Of a stretch of DNA of 64,000 bases, positions 1 through 9,000 are shown piece by piece. The notes beneath the pieces were generated by a model, which saw only the letters and a list, made by a program, of their open reading frames with translations, was not told where the DNA came from and did no database searches. The DNA is taken from NCBI GenBank assembly GCA_949987705.1, contig OX465281.1, positions 103,935,248 through 103,999,247 of the forward strand, in the 5' to 3' direction. The stretch comes from Thereva unica. Its lineage: Eukaryota > Arthropoda > Insecta > Diptera > Therevidae. Numbering within the stretch: the first letter of the stretch is position 1; every line of letters begins with the position of its first letter. A program made the position numbers and the translations under genes.

Positions 1-155
1 AGCGCCAATGTTCGATTAATCGAACACTAACTTTGACTCATACCTGTGCCATCCAGGCGCTGCGAGGTGTTGAGTTTTTGATTGCAAAAGATAGCTTGGG
101 GCTTGGGCTATAAAACCTCATCATTACTTTTTTTTTTTAATTATATATTTTTAAT
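1..155. other. left flank, no gene seen
   Basis: AT-rich DNA left of the BEL insertion. It holds a 16-bp perfect palindrome at 10-25 (gttcgattaatcgaac) and a T-rich run at 128-138. A near copy of the palindrome lies at about 12491-12506, beyond the right LTR. I see no coding signal. Given the GRK2 exon at 26 kb, this is probably intronic, which is an inference. Confidence 0.4.
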
Positions 156-160
156 ATAAT

Positions 161-637
161 TGTTAAGAAATGCAAAAAATTATCGTCAACCAAAAACAAC
201 GATCAAAACACGCGCACATGTAATTTGACGACTCTTCCGTTCCAGCCGCGATGGATCAAAAAATATTTCGATTTTTATGGAAACAATTTTGCTTAGGTAG
301 CAATTTTGTATGTTACCTGGGCAATAATTGTTTACGCAGCAATTCAGATTGAATATGTTAAGTTTATGCTATTTTGTTTATGTATTGATTTATTATTATA
401 TTTAATTTGTTAATTTTTGTAATTGTAGTCATAGCTACAAATATCTGTAATATCTGTAAATAAATTCATTCATTCCAACGGAATCGAAGCTTGAGCGTGT
501 TATTAACACCTTTTAAAATACTATTTACTGTGCTTAGGTGTATCACCTATAGCGCAAATCAACAGAGGTCTAGGTGTAACACCTAAACCTACAATCAGGC
601 GAAGAAGCAAAAGAGCTACTCCGCATAACAAAATACA
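161..637 (+). repeat. BEL 5' LTR
   Basis: 477 bp, TGTTAAGAAA...ACA, matched by the 3' copy with substitutions near positions 436, 618 and 634. It contains AATAAA in the stretch tctgtaaataaattc, a plausible polyadenylation signal. Confidence 0.95.
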
Positions 638-638
638 T

Positions 639-656
639 TGGTGACCCCGACGTGAT
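639..656 (+). promoter_or_regulatory. BEL primer-binding site
   Basis: TGGTGACCCCGACGTGAT starts two bases after the 5' LTR, where the minus-strand primer tRNA anneals. Its first 12 bases equal those of the Gypsy element's site at 35907, suggesting the same or a closely related primer tRNA. I did not identify the tRNA. Confidence 0.75.
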
Positions 657-720
657 CACAAGTGAATCACTTGTGGCACGATCACAACCATCAGTTGAAT
701 CACGTCAACAAACCATCACT

Positions 721-870
721 CATCATCTCGCAATTTGAGACTCTAGAACTCATCCAGAGGTCCAAATTGGAGCAAAACCAGGTGCAGCCATCAATCATCA
801 TCTCGCAGTTTGAGACTCTAGAACTCATCCAGAGGTCCAAATTGGAGTAATACCAGGTGCATCCAGCAGG
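721..870 (+). repeat. 75-bp tandem duplication in the BEL leader
   Basis: Two units of period 75 (721-795 and 796-870), each with catctcgca/gtttgagactc and agaggtccaaattggag. They lie in the leader between the PBS and gag. The second unit differs by a few substitutions. Confidence 0.8.
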
Positions 871-961
871 TCCCATCATACTACAACCATCAGTAGAGAC
901 ATCAACGATTCCTTCAGCCATCAATTAGGAGGCAGCATCTATACAACCAGTACCAACGCCA

Positions 962-2590
962 TTGTTTCAATACAATTTCCAGACAAAACACAACTCCGCA
1001 AGGATGGATGGACTTTTGGATTTACAATCACGTTTAGGCGAAGAGATCCAGACCAGTTACCGGAACTTCAGAAAAGACTCCGCCAACAGGAAAACAAGAG
1101 AGTACTTAACAACCCGACTAAACTCTCTTGAAGAGAAATGGGAGGAATTTCAAGCGAACCATCTTCAACTCACCGACTTCGAAGCCAGCAGTGCAGACAA
1201 TGAGTACTTCACCAGAAATTATTTCAGCACGATCGAAGGATTATACAATCAATATAAGCACCAGTTGCTCAATTTCGAAAACCAGCAGGGTTCCAGCCAA
1301 AAAACACGTGAAACCAGCCAAAAGGTTTCAGCGAAAACTGCAGCAGACAACCAGTCTGAACCAACAAGAGAAGCCCAGCCGAGAGTAAGGTTTGAAGAAC
1401 CACTCAGCCCTGCATCATCAGAACAATTGCAAGATGACATACAGAAAAAGATTAGGCGACAACAACGTGCCATGGCAATATTAACGCGCACTCTAAATGA
1501 TATAACAGCAAAGTCAAGTAGTACACAGTCAAGGGTGTTCTACGAAATCAACCTCCAAACCATCCATAAAACGTTCGACGCAATAACTGAACTGGATCAG
1601 CAAATTTGGGAGGAAGTGGTGGATGCGCCACTAGATTACACCAGAGAAATATATGACAGTCTCTACGATTGGGTACAAGAAACCCTAGTACATCTACACG
1701 AGAAACTAGAATTCAAGGAAGCCACCACGCCAAATGGGCAGCCGCTCCAAATCAAACTACCACGTGTCACATTGCCAGTTTTTGATGGAGACTATACAAA
1801 ATGGACTCAATTTCATGACATGTTTGTACAAATGATAGAGTCAAAACCAATCAGCAAGACGGAAAAGATGTTCTACCTTACAACAAATTTAAGCGGTGAA
1901 GCAAAGGCACTACTGAACCATCTCCCTATATCAGATGCAAACTACACCACAGCATGGGAGACGTTAAACAAAAGATATAACAACCAAAGGTTACTTTGTA
2001 CGGCATTGCTCAACAAACTCTGGGACCAACCATGCACGCAGGGTCAGTCAGCAAATGCAATCAAACATCTCCATGATGTAACCAGTGAGTGCTTACTCGC
2101 TTTAGAGAACATAAAGGTTTCCACCACAAACTGGGATCCAATGTTAATACATCTTCTTCTCAAAAAGTTGGATAAGAACACTCACGCTCTTTTTGAAGCT
2201 TCATTGGACTCCCCAAGAACCACTCCCACCATAAGAGACCTGCTAAAGTTCCTAGAGAAAAGATTCCAGACCTTAGAAGCTCTCGGTAAAGAATCAGTAG
2301 GCCATTCTCCAGGGCGAGACCAAGGATCCTCGAGACAAGGAAAGAGTCACTCACGCTCCTCACTGATGTCTACAAACAAATCAAGCCAGTGCATCTTATG
2401 CAAACACAAGAATCATCCACTGTACGCATGCCGAGAATTCCTAGCACTACCAATTGCAAGCCGCCGACAAACCATCAGGCAGCACAATTTATGCATGAAT
2501 TGTTTGAACGATGGACATAAGGCAGTAGAATGTAAATCCAGAAGCTGTCCCAAGTGTTCTGAAAAGCACAACTCCTTACTACACTCCGAC
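962..2590 (+). CDS. BEL/Pao Gag (split from Pol by an RTE insertion)
   Basis: Gag of the BEL element, expected to form the cytoplasmic particle and bind the RNA. The first Met after the leader is at 962. A central region (about residues 260-440) has the DUF1759-type signature of BEL gag (LPRVTLPVFDGDYTKWTQF). The C-terminus carries Cys/His knuckles (CILCKHKNHPLYAC, CMNCLNDGHKAVEC, CPKCSEKH). BEL sequence stops at the 10-bp target duplication acactccgac (2581-2590). The frame then runs 14 codons into LINE DNA and stops at 2630-2632. The same frame reopens at 5875, so Gag and Pol were one reading frame before the insertion. No frameshift or stop is seen within gag. Confidence 0.9.
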
Positions 2591-5500
2591 TTTCTTTGTC
2601 TTTGTGCCCCTTTAATCCCTCATGGGACATAGGGCGGAAACAGTTGCCCTCCAGCGGACTCTGTTTTGCGCGACAGCTCTCAGCTCTGACCAGGATCTCC
2701 CAGTTGTTGCGGCCTCTGCTAGTAGGGTCCTCCTCCACGTTGTTCTAGGTCTTCCAACTCGACGGGATCCTTGCGGGTTCCAGTCAAGGGCCTGTTTGGC
2801 TAGGTTTTCGTTATCGCGTCGCAAGGTGTGGCCAACCCAATTCCATTTCCTTCGCCTGATTTGGTCGTCTATCCTTTCTTGGCCGGCACGGCGCCATAGC
2901 TCTTCATTTGAAATTCTATCTGGCCAGCGGATTTTTAGGATACGACGCAGGCATCTGTTGAAGAAGACTTGTAGGCGCCCTGTGATGAATTGGGTGACTT
3001 TCCATGTTTCGCAACCGTACAAAAGAACTGCCTTAACGTTGGAGTTGAACAGCCGCAATTTGGTGTTAGTTGAGATCTCCGTTGATCTCCATATGCGGAA
3101 CAGGCATGCATATGCGCCTCGTGCTTTATTTATTCTGGAACTGACGTCTTCTTCTGTACCGCCATTTTCGGTAATAATGCTACCGAGGTAGCAGAATTTA
3201 TCTACCAGTTCCACGTCACGGTTATTCAGCGCAGTTCGTTCAAGTGTGTTTGCATTTATCCGCATTTCTTTGGTTTTGTTCGGATTCAGCCTTAAGCCTG
3301 CTAGACTACTTTCTGTTGCCAAATTGTTTAACATGTTTTTTAGCTCCTGATGTCTGTGGGCCAGCAAACAGATATCATCCGCGTAGTCGAGGTCCTTAAG
3401 GCGGTCTAGCAAACCCCATTGTATGCCGCCTGTTCTATTATCTAGAGCGTCGACAAGGATGTCATTTATTACTATAAGAAATAGTAATGGCGAAAGTAGA
3501 CATCCTTGTCGTACTCCTGAATTCACCTCGAAGCTGTCGGATAATTTTCCATTATGGAGAACTCTGCATTTGGAATTGTTGTAAAGGGCTTTTATCAATT
3601 CTATTATTTTATCAGGCAGTCCACGTCGCCGTAATGCCTGCCATATAAAGCTCCTATTAACCGAGTCGAACGCTTTCTCATAATCTACGAAAGCTAGGTA
3701 AAGGGGGGATCGGAATTCAGTAGACTGCTCCACTATGATTCTCAAGGTGTTAATATGGTCTATACATGAGCGGCCCTTCCTGAATCCGGCCTGCTGCCTT
3801 CTAAGCGTTCGGTCTACTGCCTCTCTTATCCTTGATAATATAACGTGGGACAAGATTTTACCCACAGTAGATAATAGACAGATGCCTCTCCAGTTGTCGC
3901 ATATTGTTAGGTCCCCCTTTTTCGGTATTTTGACTATGATACCTTCCGTCCAATCCTCCGGAAAGGTACAGGTGTTCCATGCTATTTCCAGGATTGGCTG
4001 AAGCGCATCTGCTATGAGGCTTGAATCGGCTTTCAACAATTCTGCCGGGATGCCATCTTTTCCAGCTGCTTTACCATTGGCCATCGCATGAATTGCGGTT
4101 ACTATTTCCGTCTTGGATGGGGCCCGGGTGTTGATTCTTATCGGCTGTGCATTGTTGCTGTTTTCCTGAGGTTCCTGTGCAAGTGAACCATTCAGGGCGG
4201 CGAAGAAGTAATCTCTCCATCTTTGGAGTTGCTCCTCGTCGCTGCACAGCAGCCTCCCATCCGCACTCTTTACGGCATGCTTTTTAGTAGAGTGCTTTCC
4301 CGAGAGCTGTTTAGTAATTTGGTACAGCACTTTACTGTTGCCTGTGTTTGCCGCGTTTTCCGCTTTTTCTGCGAGCTCATTTATCTGCTGCCTTTTATCA
4401 CGCCGCACACTTCTCTTTACTTCCCGGTGTAATTGGGAATATTCCCGTTCAAGTTGGTGACGTCTTTCCGGGTCGCTTGTAGAGTTTACGTTATTTTTGA
4501 GGGCCCTCCTGCGTTCTATTTTTTGCCAGGTAGTGTCCGAGATCCAATGTTGCATGTTTCTCTGGACATAACCGACGCTCGTTTCCGCAGCCGTCAATAT
4601 AGCGCCCTTTGTTCTACTCCACAGCTCTTCAATATTTGTGTCGTCAGAAACGGTTTGCTGGTTTAATATTTGCTGCAGGTTTCCAGCAAATTCTCGCTTT
4701 TTAGCGGTCTCCTGCAGAAGGTCAACGTTAAACCGTCTACGGTTTATAACATCGCGTTGAACGTTTCTGATTGCAGCGATTCTAAGGCGAATAGTTGCTA
4801 CTACCAAATGGTGGTCGCTTCCAGTGTCCGCTCCCCTGAAGCTCCTGACATCCTCCAGAATGGTTCTCCATCTGCGGCTGACGGCCACATGATCTATCTG
4901 ATTTCTCGTTCTACCATCGGGTGATACCCAGGTCTCTTTGTGTATCTTCTTGTGGCAAAAGTAAGTTCCACCTACCATTAGTTGATGGGAACTACAAAAG
5001 TCAACGAAAAGCTCACCATTGTTATTGGTAACTTGGCTTAGGCCTTGTTTTCCAATTGTTTGTTCAAGACCGGTGTTGTCGCGGCCGATTTGTGCGTTTA
5101 AGTCACCCATTAATACAATGATGTCTCCCCTTGGAATAGAGCGAAAAACCTCATTCAGTCGCATATAGAACTCGTCTTTGATGTCATCTTCTGCGTCTTC
5201 AGTTGGAGCATAGCATTGGACTACCGTAGTACTTCTTAGCCTGGTACGCAGGCGCACGGTAATAATCCTCTCAGAAACTGGTGACCAGCTAATGAGGCTG
5301 GACCTGGCTTCTTTGGTGAGTATTACGCCAACGCCACTCCTACGGCTTTCAGTTTCATTTCTCCCAGAATATAAGAAGGACTCACCATTTGGGCAGATAT
5401 GTTCCCCCGCATCGGGCCATCTGGTCTCGCTAAGTCCCATGATCTTGATTTTATATCGATTCATCTCGTTGAGGACTTCATCCAGCCGTCCCTCAGCAAG

Positions 5501-5874
5501 CATTGTTCTCACATTCCATGATCCGATTCGTGTCCTTGTTCGAAAAGCAAAGGTCGTCGTCGTGTTGTCCATCCGGTTCCGAGGCATTGTTTGCCGATTC
5601 GTAGCAATGGTGTTTTTTTTATGGGAGCGGGTTGCTAACCCTCAGCCCAACCGACTTAAAACTCTGTTTTGTGGCGCAGAGAGCTCGCCATTCGCCCGTC
5701 TCCCGTTAGCTCCTTCCGAAGAAGTACCCCAGGGGGCACCGCGGGGAGGTGGGATTAGGACTTGCTAACAGGTCTGCTAGGTGTTTGTATGCAGTGGATC
5801 TTCTCGGATTTTTACAGTAGTGACAAATCGGGTGTCACCACCTTCCAAGGTCTTTGTTAGCCGTTCGCCCCCCA
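2591..5874 (-). mobile_element. RTE-type non-LTR retrotransposon, full length, inside BEL
   Basis: 3,284 bp, antisense to BEL, flanked by an exact 10-bp target duplication (acactccgac at 2581-2590 and 5875-5884). It has one long frame with endonuclease and reverse transcriptase. The 3' end is very short, about 21 bases after the stop codon, ending A-rich, as is typical of RTE elements. Related truncated copies lie at 25402-25488 and 61964-63488. They share the 3' end up to ttaaagg(a/g)g and diverge beyond it, which supports this 3' border. Confidence 0.92.
2612..5587 (-). CDS. RTE endonuclease-reverse transcriptase, intact frame
   Basis: 991-codon uninterrupted frame. The N-terminal ~240 residues form an AP-endonuclease domain (SETRWP near residue 55, GDLNAQIGRD near 160, SDHHLV near 245) that nicks the target DNA. 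The middle is a reverse transcriptase: PAELL, AGFRKGRSCIDH, YLAFVDYEKAFDSV, the catalytic box LDYADDI, and VRQGCLLSPLLF. The C-terminus has the usual RTE-like tail (RRRKWNWVGHTLRR, GRPRTTWRR) and ends CPMRD. It starts at the first Met before the endonuclease, with about 290 bp of 5' leader behind it. All catalytic motifs I looked for are present, so it could encode an active enzyme. The clade name (RTE) is from remembered family resemblance. Confidence 0.93.
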   Translation of the reverse strand: MPRNRMDNTTTTFAFRTRTRIGSWNVRTMLAEGRLDEVLNEMNRYKIKIMGLSETRWPDAGEHICPNGESFLYSGRNETESRRSGVGVILTKEARSSLISWSPVSERIITVRLRTRLRSTTVVQCYAPTEDAEDDIKDEFYMRLNEVFRSIPRGDIIVLMGDLNAQIGRDNTGLEQTIGKQGLSQVTNNNGELFVDFCSSHQLMVGGTYFCHKKIHKETWVSPDGRTRNQIDHVAVSRRWRTILEDVRSFRGADTGSDHHLVVATIRLRIAAIRNVQRDVINRRRFNVDLLQETAKKREFAGNLQQILNQQTVSDDTNIEELWSRTKGAILTAAETSVGYVQRNMQHWISDTTWQKIERRRALKNNVNSTSDPERRHQLEREYSQLHREVKRSVRRDKRQQINELAEKAENAANTGNSKVLYQITKQLSGKHSTKKHAVKSADGRLLCSDEEQLQRWRDYFFAALNGSLAQEPQENSNNAQPIRINTRAPSKTEIVTAIHAMANGKAAGKDGIPAELLKADSSLIADALQPILEIAWNTCTFPEDWTEGIIVKIPKKGDLTICDNWRGICLLSTVGKILSHVILSRIREAVDRTLRRQQAGFRKGRSCIDHINTLRIIVEQSTEFRSPLYLAFVDYEKAFDSVNRSFIWQALRRRGLPDKIIELIKALYNNSKCRVLHNGKLSDSFEVNSGVRQGCLLSPLLFLIVINDILVDALDNRTGGIQWGLLDRLKDLDYADDICLLAHRHQELKNMLNNLATESSLAGLRLNPNKTKEMRINANTLERTALNNRDVELVDKFCYLGSIITENGGTEEDVSSRINKARGAYACLFRIWRSTEISTNTKLRLFNSNVKAVLLYGCETWKVTQFITGRLQVFFNRCLRRILKIRWPDRISNEELWRRAGQERIDDQIRRRKWNWVGHTLRRDNENLAKQALDWNPQGSRRVGRPRTTWRRTLLAEAATTGRSWSELRAVAQNRVRWRATVSALCPMRD

Positions 5875-6064
5875 ACACTCCGACGCTGCCCCCAAATCAG
5901 TCCACATTAAGCAAGGGAACACGAAACCTCAGCCTTCAACTTCAACACCAGTTCCTAACTCATACTTCAATCCAGGAAGTTCAAGGCAACCTCAACCACC
6001 AGCTTTACCTATTGATACAACTGCGCCGAATCCAACGGCATTAACAACCAATGCTAGAAATAAT

Positions 6065-9000
6065 ATGCGTAGATATGTGATGCTAAGCACAGTTGTCGTA
6101 GAAGTCAGCTGTGGACAGGGACAACGAGTGCGATGTCGAGCAGTCCTTGATTGTGGATCCCAAATCAGCCTTATCACTGAGGATTTGGCAAAGCGACTAC
6201 GAGCTCTCCGTATGCCTGAAACAATGTATATCAATGGCATAGGAAAGGACCGACAAAAATTAAACCATAGGGCCAATGTACAGGTGCATTCCACAATTAA
6301 TAACTACGTTACACAACTAGAAGTTTTCGTGATTCGCGACATCACACAAAGACAACCAGGCCACAAGATCGAAAGGGCAACATGGCCCATTCCAGATAAC
6401 GTACACTTGGCGGATCCAGACTTTCATATACCTGGCAACATCGACCTGTTAATCGGAGCAGAAATATTCCTCGACTTACTATTAGTCGGACAGATCAAGC
6501 TCGGTGAGGGATTGCCAAGACTCCAGAATACAGTATTTGGTTGGATAATAGCTGGACCAGTTCACCATGAGAGCACATCATACACTGTTTGCGGCATCTG
6601 CAGTGAAGATGAGAAACTCGAGAACCAACTCAGCAAATTCTGGAGACTAGAAGAAGTCGAGTCATCAGATGAAATCAGTACATTGACTAGAGTAGAACAA
6701 AGGTGCGTGGACCACTTCAATCAACATGTAAAAAGAGACGAGGAGGGCAGATTCATTGTCAAACTTCCCTTCGCACAAGATCCCAACTCTCTGGGAAAAT
6801 CAAGAGACATCGCGATGCAGCGATTCCACTCATTGGAAAAAAGGCTCCTTCGACAACCGGAGCTACAGCAACAATATATCAATTTCATGCGGGAGTATGA
6901 AGCATTAGGACATATGAAGGAAACAGATATATCCTCAATCAAGGGTCCTCATTACTTCCTGCCACACCACTGCGTTACTAAGTTAGATAGTAGCACGACA
7001 AAACTACGAGTGGTCTTTGATGCGTCAGCAAAGACCGCTTCAAACCTATCACTAAATGACGTTCTCTGCAAGGGCCCAACTATTCAGAATGAACTACTCT
7101 CAATCTTGATACGCTTCAGGTTTCCTAAATTTGTATTTACCGCGGACATTGAGAAGATGTACCGACAAGTAAAGAGTGCCGAAGAGGACCAACAGTATCA
7201 ATTAATAGCCTGGCGAGAGCATCCACAAGAACCATTGAAATATTTCAAACTCTGCACTGTCACATATGGATTAACACCAGCTCCATTTCTTGCTACTAAA
7301 TGTTTGGATATGCTTGCTACCCAAGGTACCCTGACACATCCATTGGCAGCTCAGGTTCTCAAGCGCGATTTTTATGTGGACGATGTCATGTCAGGATCAG
7401 ACAGCTTACCCGAAATAGTAGAAATTCAAAGGCAACTTAAAGATCTACTCTCTTCTGCCGGATTCAATCTTCGCAAATGGTGCGGAAATCATCCACAGCT
7501 ACTGAAGAACATCCCAAGAGAAGACATTGAGCTCGAAGTAAACTTTGACAAGCCTACGGACGAATCCATCAAAACACTTGGGCTGACTTGGCAGCCAAGC
7601 GCTGACACATTTCAAATAAAAACCAACTGGAATGACACAAGGATTACCAAACGAACAGCTCTCTCCGACATATCACACATCTTCGACCCACTTGGATTCA
7701 TGAACCCTGTCACAATAATCGCCAAAATGTTCATCCGCAAGATCTGGACATTGAAACTGGACTGGGATGCAGCCTTACCAATGGACATGCACACTAGCTG
7801 GAGTAGATTCCGAGAGGAGTTAAGAGTACTCAACGACATACGAATTCCAAGACATATAGCATCTGGGAAAAGGTATAAAACAATACAATTTCATGCCTTT
7901 GCAGATGCATCTGAGGCGGCTTATGGAGCTGCTATATATGTGAGGACGACACACCAGGATGGCATCGTCACTGTTCGTTTGCTGTGTGCTAAATCAAAGG
8001 TAGCCCCAGTAAAAACCACGACCCTACCAAGACTCGAACTATGTGCTGCAAAACTGGCAGCCCAGCTGATGCAAAGAGTCAGAAAGGAAGTGAATCTGCC
8101 CAACGTGAAGGTGCATTTTTGGACAGATTCGGAAATAGCTCTGGCCTGGATTCGATCAGATTCGTCATCCTACCACACGTTTGTGGCCAATCGCGTTGCA
8201 GCAATTCAGCGGTTGACCAATCCAGATCAATGGAGGCACGTTGGATCTAAAGACAATCCTGCTGACATTGTTTCACGAGGAATGACACCAGCTAAACTGA
8301 TTAAATGCAATCTATGGTTTTATGGACCACAATATCTACACGGTCCAGAGACAATTTGGCCAGTACAACCACCAACAACGAATACAGATATAGAGAGAAA
8401 AACTCAAGGGAGAGTGGCATTAACATCAACCAATCAAATCTCATGGATCAGTGACATCAATCATGGCAACTCATTTCAAAGACTCCTGAGAATTGTGGCC
8501 TATGTTTTACGTTTTGTTCGAAGACCAACACAACAGTCAGAGAAGCAAAAGACTCGGCAGCTAGCAGTCAGTGAATTAAACAAGGCGCACCAAGTGATCA
8601 TTTCCCAGATACAACAGGAAGGATTTAAAGACGAGCTCCATCAACTTCGTCAACACAAATGCGTCAACAACAACAGTCCATTGAACAGCTTGTGTCCTTT
8701 CCTCGATGAGGAAAATATTATCCGTGTCGGAGGCAGACTAGCAAACGCAGAGCTACCATATGATGCTAAGCATCAAATGTTGCTTCCTTACGCTCACCCA
8801 TTGGCTACCATGATAATGACAGACATCCATATTCGTAATCTACATGTTGGGCCACAAGGTCTTCTGGCAATGACAAGGCAACGCTATTGGCCTATCAAAG
8901 GCAAAAACATGGCCCGAGGGATCGTGCAACACTGTGTCCGATGTAACAAGGTGAAGCCTAAACTTATGACACAAATGATGGGAAATCTACCCACAATGAG

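Noticed and set aside
10..25. 16-bp palindrome gttcgattaatcgaac with a near copy beyond the right LTR
   Set aside because: It is AT-rich, lies outside both target duplications at unequal distances, and could be chance or an older repeat.
5292..5768. Long plus-strand frame opposite the RTE endonuclease
   Set aside because: It is the antisense of an intact, motif-bearing coding region and has no recognisable domain of its own.
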